A stretch of 64,000 nt of DNA from Mytilus galloprovincialis (GCF_965363235.1 NC_134846.1:76482724-76546723); one strand, 5' to 3'; positions 55,101 to 62,702 are shown, counted from the first letter of the stretch. Made by a program: numbers and translations. The notes: generated from the letters alone by a model not told the origin.

Positions 55101-58100
55101 ACAGTGCGGTTGAATTTCCTGTCATTTATTCATCATCCATACACGAACTTGTATCAGAAAGAAATACTCTGTAAATTAACCTCAGTTTCAGGTATAGAGA
55201 TGTAATCTGTTTCTGTGACATGTGCTTTCAGGGGTTAAGAAATTTTGTTATAGCTCACTAGCCAAGGGCTAATTAATTGCAATATTTTACTAGCCCTGTT
55301 GGAAGAACTACTAGCCCAACAAAACTGACCTGGTAGCCCTAGTATGCCATACAAATTCAGAGTTTGCTGCAATAACAATGAATTCTATTAAATTAACAAT
55401 TTTTATCCATTCACAGCATTGTACAGTAGATTTTTGCAAATTGGATATTCAAAACTTATATCAGCAAAAAATATTTCATTAGCATATAAATTCAATTAAT
55501 CGATTATTGAATATTCACTGAAAATTCTGATATAATGAGTTGACCAAATCCGGGGTTGATACAAGTCTTGACCACAGCTATACGTGGGTATGTAAAAGGA
55601 TTGGAGGGGGTCTTATCATATACAATAGAACCATCACGTTTGTGTAAAAGAATTATCAGCACATGTTTCAAATTTATATCTGACAAAAGTTTCTGTTGTC
55701 AAAAGGGATTCACATTTATATTGCAATAAATTTACAGAAGGAGGTGAAATCAGATTGCATAAGCAATGTACAATACTACCCCATGCACTAACACATCGAT
55801 ATTGAAAGTACAAGATCCACCCAGAGTTATTTGTTCTATTTTAAAACTTGTACAAAATCAGTTCAAATTCTGGAAATCCCAGAAGACGTAGTTGAATCTG
55901 ATTGGATAAGATAGAAAAGTGATGAGGGGATTTTCCCCTTTCAATTTTAGAAACGCCAAGAATTTTTTGTTACTAGTCCGTCGGGCATTTTGGGTTACAA
56001 GTTTTGGTTACCCCAGGTCTAACTGTTGTAGTCCTAGCCGTCGGGCTAGTGGGTTTCTTAACCCCTGGCTTTTGACCATCCACAAGAACATGCGGTCATC
56101 CGATGTTCAGTACTTCAGTACTTTGATTAAAGAGTGAGGGAGTGGACTGAACCCTTACTTAGTCTTGTATTGATAACTATTGTTCTATCTGTCCTTCATT
56201 TTATATATGTGTTCACTTTTTAGTTAAACTTGATAACTTTTCATAATTAAAAGAAAAATGACCATGAGTGCTATTTGTGACCAAGTTTATTAGTCCTTAG
56301 TAGTTCTTTGTTTGTAAACAAAGAAGAAAGAAATTTTTATCTGTACTTTACTAGTGGCTTTTGTAATTCTTATATATCTATTAGAGCCAGCGGGAATAAG
56401 GCAGGTGTATTCCAAAAGTATATGGAAAATTATGTTGATAAAGGTATGTCTGTACTGAATTCTGACATATAGGTAATGTAAGTCTAGTTCAAGAATACTT
56501 TATGTCAATTTAAATGATAAAAAATTCAGGGAATATCTTAAGGGATTTTTGTTTTGATTTGTTCTTCCATTTAAAAATTTAAAATTATTGATTTGCATAG
56601 TTTTTATTTGATCTTATTACCTCTTAAATAATGTTGATAATGGTTAATAAAATGTTCGGGATTACTGTTGTGTATCTATGCAGTAATCTGAGGAAACTGT
56701 TATGTTACATGCTTATTGGCTCAGACAATATTTATCTCATCATATATATTCTATGCAATACAATTCTGTCAATTTATAATATATTTTGTCAGTATATTAT
56801 ATATTTTATTAATAAAAAATAATTTATTGTATAGGTACATAATGTTATATTCAAGTGCAAGGTATAAAATACAAAAATGAAAAGTAGGTGACTTCAATGG
56901 GTGCCAATTTTTATTTGGGTTTTCTGATGGAAATCCAATATTGATCTGGGGTTGTACGGGGGGGGTGGTTCCAGTTATTTACTTTCAATAATTCATGAAC
57001 TGTTCAACCAATGCTTTTCATATTTAAATATGTTGTTTCTGATAAGAAAAATGGATATCATTATAGTATAACTAACAGCCATATTTGAGTATAAAAAATA
57101 AGAGAACACTTAACTAAACAAGGTATAGATTAAACAAATGCAGAGCTGGAGTTTAATCTATGATGGTGTTTGGTCACAAGTTTTTTTATTTTTATTCTCC
57201 ACCTAGGGGCATTATGTTTTCCAGTCTGTGCGTCGTCTTTTTGTTCATCTGTATGTTTGTTCGTTCTTTTGTCTGTCTGTCCTGCTAGAGGTTTAAGTTT
57301 TGGGTCAAGGTAGTTTATAATGAAGTTGAAGTCCAACTTAGTTTAAATGTTCCCTTTGATAATGATCTTTCTAATGTTAATGCAAAATTAAAGTTTTGAC
57401 CCAATTTCACCTTCCACTGAATAAAGAAAATGATAATGTGTAGTATGGACACATTCTTGTTTTTATACTGCAATCAGCTATTTTACTATACAGATAAAGC
57501 TATACGTATAAACGTTAGCTTTATACGTCAATGACCTCAACTAACCTATAAGCCCCGCCTTCTTACCGGAACTACTGTATTTCATCAACAACGTCACGTC
57601 ACAACCATGACAACGTGTAGTAACAATGGTCAAACTTTTAAGAATTTAAACTTATGTCTTCAAATTGGTAATTTATATACCATGTTTATTAAATGTTATT
57701 AATTAAGTTCATTTTCCCTTTCTAATTCCTTAAAATGTCAATGTCCTACCGCCTGGACTACGGTCATAGGGAAATACCCCAAAATGGTACCCCAAGAGGG
57801 AAATTCCAAACAAATTTTTTTTTAACAATATTTGTTCCATATTTTTTTTTATTTTTTTTATTTTTTATTGATTTCAGTATAAAAACAATATATGTATAGT
57901 GTCTTGAAATATGAAATTTATTTGTATTCGGCACGAAACAGGGGAAATGCTCGGTAGAACCTCGCATTTCCCTCCGTTTCTAAGCCTCGTACAAATAAAT
58001 TTCATACTTCAAGACACTATATGTATATTGTCTAAATATTCAATAAAGTACCCATTCATTCAAAACATATAAAATGTGTTAAAAAGCCATTACCATGTCA

Positions 58101-58383
58101 GAGCTTTACCATGCCCCTTTAAAACTAGGAAAACTGAAAATGATAAGTCCATGGATTATTAACTTCTGTGAAATGATACAATAAAGAGATCACCGACACA
58201 TCACGGTCTCCACAATGTTGAAACATTTCAGTCTCCTTACCATTATGTCCATGTTATAAATTCATCTCTTTTCTTTTTAATGTTTCTCTTTCTCTATTTT
58301 TCCAGATATTTGAATTGAGAAGAGATATTCCAAACCCAACATATGGAAAGACACCAGAAGAAAATGTTACTATGGAGAGCTAG
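24093..58383 (+). CDS. USP39: USP39/Sad1, tri-snRNP ubiquitin-protease-like protein, whole gene
   Basis: Fourteen exons join to 2067 nt (688 aa): 24093-24699, 27814-27877, 28362-28456, 28960-29096, 29440-29536, 30136-30191, 31146-31371, 32912-33057, 34321-34366, 35227-35450, 37025-37086, 40107-40248, 43361-43447, 58306-58383. All phases agree. The order is a Lys/Ser-rich disordered N-terminus (1-205), a UBP zinc finger (about 215-310), and a USP fold (about 330-663). In the Cys box the catalytic Cys is Asp345 (GLNNIKANDYCNVVLQ), and the His box reads GSY, so it is a dead protease, as known for USP39. The family acts in the nucleus, stabilising the U4/U6.U5 tri-snRNP for splicing. Human USP39 is 565 aa; the extra length is N-terminal. 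The exon 1 donor is the least certain point. Confidence 0.92.
24754..25221 (+). repeat. Repeat family C, forward copy in USP39 intron 1
   Basis: It starts after GGTAAGGCCGAG and ends with TTTTTTAGGCCTAA; the ends are short and weakly inverted. It contains CCGGTAACCCGACCGACCC, two poly-A tracts (24842-24857 and 25119-25148) and CCGACCTACCGACCC. A reversed copy is at 31577-32630, and a fragment is near 27365 (CTGACCTACCTACC). Confidence 0.75.
25248..26752. repeat. 1.5-kb fold-back in USP39 intron 1
   Basis: Arms of 725 bp (25248-25972) and 717 bp (26036-26752) are inverted copies with scattered differences (roughly 1-3% by eye), around a 63-bp spacer. Each arm read inward contains what looks like a gene start: an A-rich leader and then MSQTGANSLFNWLIESLEET, continuing to EYVDLLEIM and, through the spacer, SKFKAPVTGLAVDNFMKK. 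I do not recognise this protein. A 99-codon frame crosses the centre on either strand. It is probably an inverted duplicate of a promoter plus first exon of another gene. Confidence 0.8.
26753..27813 (+). other. Rest of USP39 intron 1
   Basis: AT-rich intron with a family C fragment at about 27340-27420. No conserved frame and no further exon of USP39 is needed here. Confidence 0.6.
27814..27877 (+). CDS. USP39: USP39 exon 2
   Basis: It encodes AAVQDPKVDKSRICPYLDTIN and a split Arg. CPYLDTINR is a signature at the start of the USP39 zinc finger. The donor ATAG|GTAAG is clear. The acceptor TTATAG has a poor pyrimidine tract; CGGCAG six bases on would also keep frame. Confidence 0.85.
28362..28456 (+). 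CDS. USP39: USP39 exon 3 (zinc finger)
   Basis: The residues run SVLDFDFEKLCSVSLSHINV followed by YACLVCGKYFQ. Cys235, Cys247 and Cys250 are candidate zinc ligands of the UBP-type finger. Borders are TTTTGTTTTAG and CAAG|GTAAGT. Confidence 0.95.
28960..29096 (+). CDS. USP39: USP39 exon 4 (zinc finger)
   Basis: It continues the zinc finger through GRGKMSHAYTHSVLESHHVY, with His262, His266, His272/273 and Cys285 (FYCLPDNY) as likely ligands. It ends in SSLEDII at phase 0. The donor is ATT|GTATGT. Confidence 0.95.
29440..29536 (+). CDS. USP39: USP39 exon 5, followed by a GC donor
   Basis: It encodes YVLNPTFTPEQIQQM and onward to TTYLP plus the first base of Gly334. To join exon 6 in frame the donor must be CCAG|GCATGT, a GC-AG intron. 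The nearest GT, four bases on, breaks the frame. Confidence 0.9.
30136..30191 (+). CDS. USP39: USP39 exon 6 (dead Cys box)
   Basis: Nineteen residues, GIVGLNNIKANDYCNVVLQ. By alignment with the active USP box (GLxNLGNTCYMN) the nucleophile Cys is replaced by Asp345. The Cys two residues later (347) sits where active enzymes have Met and is not the nucleophile position. Confidence 0.95.
31146..31371 (+). CDS. USP39: USP39 exon 7
   Basis: It encodes ALSHVTPLRDYFL and onward through RPPGDQMCLLTQRFGELLRK, NPRNFKAHVSPHEMLQAVVL and ITKQ. The NFKAHVSPHEML core is nearly identical to the vertebrate protein as I recall it. It ends at phase 1 with the donor AAG|GTACAT. Confidence 0.95.
31577..32630 (-). 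repeat. Repeat family C, reversed copy split by an insertion
   Basis: Bases 31577-31925 and 32541-32630 together are the reverse complement of the element at 24754-25221, including GGTCGGTAGGTCGG near one end. The interruption falls within the poly-T tract. Both copies lie in USP39 introns (1 and 7) in opposite orientation, so they can pair within one pre-mRNA. Confidence 0.8.
31926..32540 (+). repeat. Insertion with three units of about 180 bp
   Basis: This 615-bp block interrupts the family C copy. It carries three imperfect units that share ACTCATGAACCGTTCA, TTTTACCGTTCAGGAGTTAT or close variants. A fragment of the same family occurs near 56990-57060. The plus-strand 100-codon frame is repeat-derived. 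Confidence 0.7.
32630..32911 (+). repeat. Tandem array of exon 8 3' splice site units
   Basis: Units of 47-49 bp each hold about 31 bp of exon 8 start (of the type GAGATGCAATAGACTTTTTG) plus about 18 bp of intron end (AACTACTTTCAG). Intact AG acceptors stand at 32716-32717, 32765-32766, 32812-32813 and 32861-32862, before the true one at 32910-32911. An older unit at about 32630-32668 has lost its AG. Confidence 0.9.
32912..33057 (+). CDS. USP39: USP39 exon 8
   Basis: It encodes GDAIDFLSWFLNAGHGALN and onward to YTRKVLPVEL, ending at phase 0 with the donor TTG|GTAAGT. DFLSWFLNA is a family hallmark. Only the last of five acceptors in a row gives this frame directly; starting at 32863, for example, shifts the frame. 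Confidence 0.95.
33676..34320 (+). repeat. Tandem array ending exactly at the exon 9 acceptor
   Basis: About twelve units of 53-56 bp contain ATCTCCCATTATGTAGG and end with TATTGTCAG or a close variant. The last unit ends at 34320 and supplies the true acceptor of exon 9. Nearly every unit therefore carries a pyrimidine-rich tract and a CAG. The frames of 65 and 114 codons here are not coding. Confidence 0.9.
34321..34366 (+). CDS. USP39: USP39 exon 9
   Basis: A 46-bp exon encoding SDEEKAKLMEQEEYK plus one base. It fits the acidic loop of the human protein between the DFLSWFLN block and the YLTLDLP block. Borders are TTGTCAG and AAAG|GTATGG. Confidence 0.85.
34497..34830 (+). repeat. Repeat family B, short copy
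   Basis: It shares with 522-830 the hairpin start, CTTCATACTTTG, CACATGTCCATTGTCCT and CTTGCAAGGT. It lacks the 165-bp internal units. The rest of intron 9 (to 35226) holds nothing recognisable. Confidence 0.7.
35227..35450 (+). CDS. USP39: USP39 exon 10
   Basis: It encodes VRMDEMPWLYLTCDLPPPPL, then IIPQIPFSVLLSKFNGVNEK, EYKTYKDSTMKRFEITQLPP and YIIVYIK. YLTxDLP, KFNG and EKEYKTYK are conserved USP39 blocks. It ends at phase 0 with AAG|GTAAGC. Confidence 0.95.
35935..36650 (-). repeat. 27/28-bp minisatellite in intron 10
   Basis: Units of the type ATCACCATATTGACAGTCAC plus ATAGAAT, with a 28-bp version (CCATTATTGAC), are repeated more than twenty times. Two larger blocks containing ACAATGTAAGAGCAAAACAAA are embedded. 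The minus-strand frames of 70-108 codons are artefacts of the repeat. Intron bases 36651-37024 show nothing else. Confidence 0.9.
37025..37086 (+). CDS. USP39: USP39 exon 11
   Basis: It encodes RFAKNYFITEKNPTIVNFPI plus two bases of Lys587. KNPTIVNFPI is shared with vertebrates. Borders are TTTTTCAG and ATAAA|GTAAGT. Confidence 0.95.
37300..39402 (+). mobile_element. Repeat family A, long copy with 12-bp inverted termini
   Basis: TATACGACCGCA at 37300-37311 and TGCGGTCGTATA at 39367-39378 are perfect inverted repeats. A short GC-rich tail shared with other copies follows. Inside are a CGT microsatellite, about four units of about 165 bp with ATAAGGGGCCAA and GGGCCCAAATAAGC, then units of about 105 bp with TTAAGGTCCAAAGGGTCC, and a small GCAATAGCAAG cluster. 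No transposase is visible, so it is non-autonomous. A degenerate copy lies at 49284-50053. Confidence 0.75.
40107..40248 (+). CDS. USP39: USP39 exon 12 (altered His box)
   Basis: It encodes NVDFGDLLAPEIRVKHKC, then TTYDLMANIVHDGQPGPG and KGSYRVHVLHK. At the position of the catalytic His of active USPs (GHY) this protein has Ser626 (GSY). It ends at phase 0 with AAG|GTAAAT. The 113-codon frame that continues past 40248 is intron read-through. Confidence 0.95.
41455..42140. repeat. Possible degenerate element with an internal duplication
   Basis: GCGCACTACATTTGTGCGC at the left and TGCGCTCAAACTGG at the right are weakly inverted. Two direct blocks (about 41823-41915 and 41950-42035) share GGAGAC(TTAGA)CTAACGGA, CTTGTAAATAATT and AATAAGTATT. 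The borders are uncertain. Between 40249 and 41454 I see only ordinary intron. Confidence 0.4.
42356..42931. mobile_element. MITE-like element with 32-bp inverted termini and an inner hairpin
   Basis: The ends pair imperfectly (GGAGTAGGTCCGGTAAGGAC against GTCTTACCGGACCTTCTCC). A second inverted repeat of about 50 bp per arm (about 42563-42612 and 42661-42714) lies inside. It has no transposase. The 65-codon plus-strand frame is created by the hairpin. Confidence 0.6.
43361..43447 (+). CDS. USP39: USP39 exon 13 (end of the USP fold)
   Basis: Twenty-nine residues, GTGKWYEMQDLHVIDILPQ followed by MIPLSESYIQ, matching the human C-terminal region. WYEMQD is the last catalytic-box remnant (Asp644). 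Its donor, CAG|GTAAAT at 43447, is the first of a row of similar donors. Confidence 0.95.
43405..43889 (+). repeat. Tandem array of exon 13 5' splice site units
   Basis: Units of about 43 bp hold about 32 bp of exon 13 end (CAGAAAGTTATGTTCAG or a variant) and about 11 bp of intron start (GTAAATTATTA). Counting the true donor there are eleven junction copies. Nine keep CAG|GTAAA and the last two read CAA|GTAAA. Confidence 0.9.
43896..44540 (-). repeat. Repeat family D, reversed partial copy
   Basis: It begins with TAGGTGAGCTTTTCTCATCA and is the reverse complement of the second half of the element at 4764-6037, including the GGGCAATAACTC region in degraded form. Bases 44541-45054 are ordinary intron. 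Confidence 0.7.
45055..45141 (+). CDS. Candidate alternative last exon of USP39
   Basis: After a plausible acceptor (TTATTTTTTACC ... ACTACAG) an 87-bp frame encodes VKKQLVQNTFGRKLFDEAFM, then DFMEENIL and a stop. It would join exon 13 in frame (phase 0). The residue composition looks protein-like, but I do not recognise it and it does not resemble the human C-terminus, which exon 14 matches better. It could be chance or a fragment of another gene. Confidence 0.3.
   Translation, partial: VKKQLVQNTFGRKLFDEAFMDFMEENIL
45354..46592. mobile_element. 1.24-kb element with 15-bp inverted termini and 6-bp direct repeats
   Basis: CAGGGATCTCCATGG at 45354-45368 is matched by CCATGGAGATCCCTG at 46578-46592. 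TATTCG flanks both ends (45348-45353 and 46593-46598). Near the right end the phrase AACGATGGCGCAAGACA is repeated about five times. The 68-codon frame at 45655-45861 is not recognised. The superfamily is unclear: hAT-like ends, but only a 6-bp duplication. Confidence 0.7.
46599..49283. other. Intron 13 stretch without recognised features
   Basis: AT-rich sequence with a poly-A run at 48113-48129 and a short GTCCGTCTGTCTGTCC patch near 49090 that probably belongs to a dispersed repeat. The small frames of 60-90 codons show no family resemblance and no splice context. Confidence 0.6.
49284..50053 (+). repeat. Repeat family A, degenerate copy
   Basis: It starts with TATATGACTGCAAA and ends with GGGTTCGACCCCTGCTGTCGTA, mutated versions of the family A termini. 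It contains three or four of the 165-bp units (GGAAGGTTGGGATTGA) and the GTCAGAAACCTATATCATGTC segment. Confidence 0.65.
50165..50460 (-). repeat. Repeat family E, reversed single-unit copy
   Basis: It begins with ATGCCCCACCTAC and ends with GTGTACTTTGGACACATTC, the reverse of 6528-7170, but with only one internal unit. It has a CGTC/TGTC microsatellite. The 75-codon minus frame is repeat-derived. Confidence 0.75.
50923..52753. mobile_element. Two apparently identical 484-bp direct repeats flanking 863 bp
   Basis: Copies at 50923-51406 and 52270-52753 show no difference by eye. Each has near-matching inverted ends (ACACCACTAATTCA against TGAATTAGTGGTGT) next to TA dinucleotides. Each contains a 124-codon minus-strand frame without family resemblance. 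The structure could be a composite of two TA-type MITEs, a miniature element with terminal direct repeats, or a recent duplication. Confidence 0.75.
52754..55228. other. Intron 13 stretch, few features
   Basis: A fragment reading GGGGTTGTTGTCTCTTTGAC (54139-54158) belongs to a dispersed repeat whose reverse is seen at 7245-7275. A short inverted repeat lies at about 55017-55073 (CAGTGTATA ... TATACTG). Nothing coding is recognised. Confidence 0.55.
55229..56067. mobile_element. hAT-like element, non-autonomous
   Basis: CAGGGGTTAAGAAA at the left is matched by TTTCTTAACCCCTG at the right, with CACTAGCC/GGCTAGTG just inside. GCTTT stands directly on both sides (55224-55228 and 56068-56072), perhaps the rest of a longer duplication. 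No transposase is seen. Confidence 0.6.
56073..57174. other. Intron 13 stretch, no gene seen
   Basis: AT-rich sequence. A fragment at 56990-57060 (TTCATGAACTGTTCAACCAA) resembles the insertion at 31926-32540. No conserved frame. Confidence 0.55.
57175..57468 (-). repeat. Repeat family E, reversed degenerate copy
   Basis: It reads CCACCTAGGGGCATTATG at one end and GACACATTCTTG at the other, with a TCTGTCTGTCC patch and TTTGGGTCAAGGTAG in between. It is more diverged than the copy at 50165. Confidence 0.7.
57886..58030. repeat. 145-bp palindromic MITE-like repeat
   Basis: Arms of about 65 bp (57886-57950 and 57962-58030) pair through ATAGTGTCTTGAA and AAATTTATTTGTA, with a loop near GAACCTC. 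It lies 275 bp before the last USP39 exon. Confidence 0.7.
58306..58383 (+). CDS. USP39: USP39 exon 14 (stop)
   Basis: Twenty-five residues, IFELRRDIPNPTYGKTPEEN followed by VTMES, and TAG. The join YIQ-IFELRRD parallels human YIQIWKRRD. The acceptor TTTTTCCAG follows a long pyrimidine tract. The intron before it is 14.9 kb. Confidence 0.85.
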   Translation: MFELRRDIPNPTYGKTPEENVTMES

Positions 58384-58476
58384 TTCAGTGCTTTGAGGAG
58401 CTAGTTCAGAGCTTTGGAGAGCTAATGTTCAGTGCTATAGGGAGTTTGTTCAGTGCTATAGGGAGTTAGTTCAGTG
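58374..58476 (+). repeat. Tandem repeat starting at the USP39 stop codon
   Basis: About five units of 20-24 bp of the type GGAGAGCTAGTTCAGTGCTT. The first unit spans the stop codon; the others are 3' UTR. Confidence 0.8.
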
Positions 58477-58520
58477 GATCTGACATGGACAAATCATAAA
58501 CATTGAATGAATTGTAAATT

Positions 58521-58530
58521 AATAAATAAA
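58521..58530 (+). terminator. USP39: USP39 poly(A) signals (first of two sites)
   Basis: Two overlapping AATAAA at 58521-58526 and 58525-58530, about 140 bp past the stop, are followed by a GT-rich stretch (TTGTTTGTAC). Another AATAAA at 58929-58934 could end a longer 3' UTR. Beyond it, to 59751, nothing is recognised. Confidence 0.6.
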
Positions 58531-59751
58531 AAAACTGACTTGAAACACTGATTGTTTGTACATCAAGTACTTTACAGATTAATTAACACGTTTGTTGAGG
58601 TAACAATATGCAAATAATAAAAGCACTGACAAATCATAGAGAAGCATTTTTATATGCATCTTTTGAAGACTCATTGTCAATGGTTGTTCTTTGTGTGATA
58701 ACTTAGAACACTGATAGAACTTGTCTGAATATTGTAGTAAATGTATTGACTGTATGTTCGGTGTTTGCTGAATATGGTCAACTTTAATCTGATTTGAATA
58801 TCTTGACCATTTTATTCACAATATTGTAATGGGATGATAATTCGTACCTGCACTTGGTTTTTGCCTCTTTAAATAAGACAGTAATTAAGTTTATATTAGC
58901 ACAGTCCTTGAAATATGCTTATTATTTCAATAAATGTATTCTTTGATGCAATCTCAAATTATTTGGTATTCATATTTGTTAGTATTTTTGTCAAAAACTT
59001 TGCATGTTTTAGCAAATTATGTTTGTTTTTGAGGTCTAGGACATTTCAGTATCTTGTATGACCCTTGCAAAGACAGAATTTGCAAAAAAGATTATCAGGT
59101 TCTTAGAAAATGTTAAGAATGAAACTTATTATGTGACACACAATAAATATAAATGTACTCCTGTTGTGTTATATTTTTCTTTAATTTTTATTGCCAAGTA
59201 TTATATAAAAGATGGTTTCTTTATGTAAATTTATCTTTTAATGTGTATGACAGAAAATTGAATTTGTTTTAATTACTTACACAAATATTTATAATTAATC
59301 CTTCTCATGTTAAAATAACAAAGAAAGCCTTTTAAATTAGATTAACAAAGAAAAAGGACACACTTGTTATTCAGTACAAAGAATAATGTAAACTTCTGCC
59401 TACCATAGACTTCTGGATTATATGTATGTTATAAAAATGTTATTAATTTCACTTTAGAATGAATAATATGAACACTAAAATACACAACTTCCTTCATGAA
59501 TAATATAAATAATAAGAAACATATTGTGACTGTTGCCTATCTTCTAGATATCTTGAAACATTATAGAGGGAGGGAATTTTCTCTTCAATTAAGTACTCAA
59601 GTTTGTTTTGCAAGTGAGGTATTTGCAAAGCAGCAGTGATAATTTTCAAAATGATTTTCAGAAACCATCATTAAAATGGTTCTAATTAAGTTTAAAAAAC
59701 TATTTATATTGAATTTTTCATCCTTTTTGTTAAAATGAAATCACATAGAAA

Positions 59752-60028
59752 CAAGAATATGTGCCCATAATACACCATGCCTAACTCACACTATCATATT
59801 CCCATGTTCAGTGAACCATGAAACATTGTTCAAATTTAAATTTGGCATATATTCTAAATATTTCACTTTATATTGAACATGTGTACTAAGTTTGCAAGTA
59901 GATGTGACCACAAAATACCTTAAACTGAAACCAACTTGAAACCTAAACTTTAACCTAGTACAGCACTGATGGACACATGCACAGACCAAAAAATGGTGCT
60001 CCTCTTCTATTATGGGCAGGGCATCAAA
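59752..60028 (+). repeat. Repeat family E, degenerate copy
   Basis: It starts with AACAAGAATATGTGCCC and ends with GGGCAGGGCATCAAAAT, with AACATGTGTACTAAGTTT inside. It is clearly decayed compared with 6528-7170. Confidence 0.65.
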
Positions 60029-60111
60029 ATGGGAAGAGAAAAAGAATTCAGTTTATTGTTTTGCAGACAAAATTCCATACTCCAACTCATCAATGATATA
60101 TGATTATTAGA

Positions 60112-60437
60112 AGAGCCGTGGTATAGTGGTTAGTGCATCGGACTACTAACACAAAGGTTCCTGGTTCGTTTCTCGTTTGGGATGAAAATTTCAGGAACTC
60201 AATTTTCGGCTCTCCCTTGGCACCATCTGCGAGTATGGTCTTGAGGAAACGATGATAGTCCGTCGGAAGGGGGCGATAAATGGCTGACCCATGTTAAGAG
60301 AGAGTTATATCTCTTGCACGATAAAGACACCCTTGTACATTTCGAAAAAGAGTAGGCTAATGCCGCTACAAGGCAGCACTCGCACCTGCAAAGTGGAAAG
60401 GGATTAATATAAGTTGCAAAACTTGTTTCCCAATCCA
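60112..60437 (+). repeat. tRNA-derived SINE
   Basis: The head has an excellent A-box (TGGTATAGTGG) and a B-box-like GGTTCGTTTC about 40 nt on. The body includes GGGGGCGATAAATGG and AGTAGGCTAATGCCGCTACA, and the end is TTGCAAAACTTGTTTCCCAA. The 79-codon minus frame is a shadow. I recall this as a common bivalve SINE; the name is not certain. Confidence 0.75.
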
Positions 60438-61781
60438 CTATAAATAAATATGTTTAAACTAATGCTATATGAAATAGATGGGCAGAAAGAGTCAGAAATA
60501 CACAATTCAAATGTTGTTTGTTGAAATCAGTATTGTGTTCTGTCCTTTTACTAGTTATAAATACACAAGTTTTGTGTTTGCTTTATCTTAAAATCTGCTA
60601 GGTACATATTTAATATCTGTAATAATTCAAGGAGCATATTCATGAAGTCAGACTTGGTTAAATTTTCTGTTGGAAACCTATGTTGATACATGAATAAAAG
60701 AAAAACAACCTATTTGTTTCCTTCTTAAAAACCCATGTGACATTTATTGTAAGCTAGTTCGTAAATAGCAGTGGTTGTCTTTTGTGTACCAGAATACATA
60801 ATATGACAAATTTATCTGGTATTCTGTGTGTATTTTATTGGTTTGCTTAATGACCAGTGGCAAATAGTTCATGCCTATTTAGGACAAAAATATGTTGATT
60901 AGGATCTTTAAAATTGGTAAGGTTGTATGAAAGGCTAATGTAATCTAGACTGCAACTAGAATGCATGATATGTTTGGTAGATGGGAAAGAGCTATGGCCA
61001 TTTTCTCCATATTAGTTTCAAATACAAGATCAAAGACAGACTGTAAATATAATGTTGCTTATGAAATTTAAATATTGAAGAGTCTAAATGACATTACCAA
61101 TAGATTTTTCCAAAAATTTAAATATATCAAGAAAATCTAAACGTCTTTCAACAATGCACTTAGATTTTGCAAACAGTTTTTGACTATACTCTAAATGTTA
61201 ATTCAGAATTTTATTGTTTTGGCAATTATCCTCATATCCAATTATTTCATTCTTTTGAAGTTCAGCAAAACTTCCTGTTTTCCTTTAACTTTAAAACCTG
61301 CATGTTTGTTAACTTATACAAATGTAAATTAGTAAAAAATCAAATACTTGTTAGATCTCTGAATTATATTATTCAAACAAGATATATGCATCAGTTTGGA
61401 CATGATGGTTAACTTTAGGTTTCTTGTGATCTTGCATAGAAAGATATGTTTATAGTTATTGTATAAATTATATAAGTGGTGAGAATAAAAGTTTGAATTT
61501 GAATCTAGATATTTGAAGTCGAAGATTCTCCTACATATGATACACTTTCCTTTTCCTTTTATAGTTGTAGTTTCTTTAAGTCAAAGGTAGTGGTATATGC
61601 ACTGCATTTATAATAGTAAAAGGCATTCAACAGTTTTTCAAAAGCATGCCTTATATACCCTTTTCTTTAAAAAAAATCCGTTAAATTGATAACTATTGAA
61701 AATAAATCTTTAGGGAATTTCCAGTACCTAGGGAGAACAATGATCTCATATAAATATGACTTCTGGTGCTACAGTTTATAG

Positions 61782-62694
61782 TAGTGTTGTCAAATCATAC
61801 ACTATTACCTAACCGGTTACTCGGATAATCGTTCGACCGATTAACCGGTTAACCGGTAGTTTAAGTTGGTGTTTGAAAGCCTTATATCTTTAGTACCATA
61901 CACATAGCTATAAGATGTGGTAACAACCTTCCATCCAAGTCATACATTTACGCCTATTGTCCTTAAGCATTATAAGGCTTGTATGTGAGGATTCCTTGCG
62001 AAGTTTGACTTGTAATATTCAGATACACCGTATCAACTATGGCGTTTGTATCAACTTCAGATTGAAAAATAGAAAAAAAAACTTCCTGATCTCGTAGAAG
62101 CGAATATGTCTGAAACCGATTATATTTTCCTTTTCTCTTCTCTCCGATATTAATGTGGAGTGTTTCAATTTGAAATGATTAAGCATGTTACTCGTACTAT
62201 CAAATATGCATTTAGTACATTCACGTTGGTTTGCATTTCACAATATTTTAGTTGACATTTCGTTTAAAGTATATCAAAGCCTTACACGACGGAGGTTGCA
62301 TATTTAGAAGTAGGTCTACACGCTATTAGATCAAAAATAAAATAATGAAGTAAATCGTAAAATTTAACCGTAATTACTGATTTAAAGTTACTGTTAAAAT
62401 AACAAGTATACTAATTATGTTTCATTAAGATCTTGCCCCAAGCTGAGCGACAAGTTCTAATTAATTTTATGTTTTTCGGATAAACAATAGCAATCAATAG
62501 ACTGGACAATTGATCTGTCAAATTAATTACCGCGACGACAATTTTTAAATAAAACATAACTGTTTAATGATTTCGATACAAATTTATATCAAATCTATTA
62601 AAATTGAAAAAAATGTCCGGTTAACCGGTTAGTGTTTTTGGTATTCGGTATTCGGTCGTTCGACCGGTTAACCGGTTAATCGTTGACAACACTA
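61782..62694. mobile_element. hAT-type non-autonomous element with 8-bp target duplication
   Basis: TAGTGTTGTCAA at the left is the exact inverse of TTGACAACACTA at the right. GTTTATAG stands on both sides (61774-61781 and 62695-62702). Length is 913 bp, with sub-terminal repeats of CCGGTTAACCGGTTAA. An 8-bp duplication with such ends is typical of the hAT superfamily. No transposase frame. Confidence 0.85.
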
Positions 62695-62702
62695 GTTTAT
62701 AG

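Noticed and set aside
60112..60185. A functional tRNA gene
   Set aside because: The A- and B-boxes are good, but the sequence continues into a 250-bp SINE body, and no proper anticodon arm or acceptor pairing was found.
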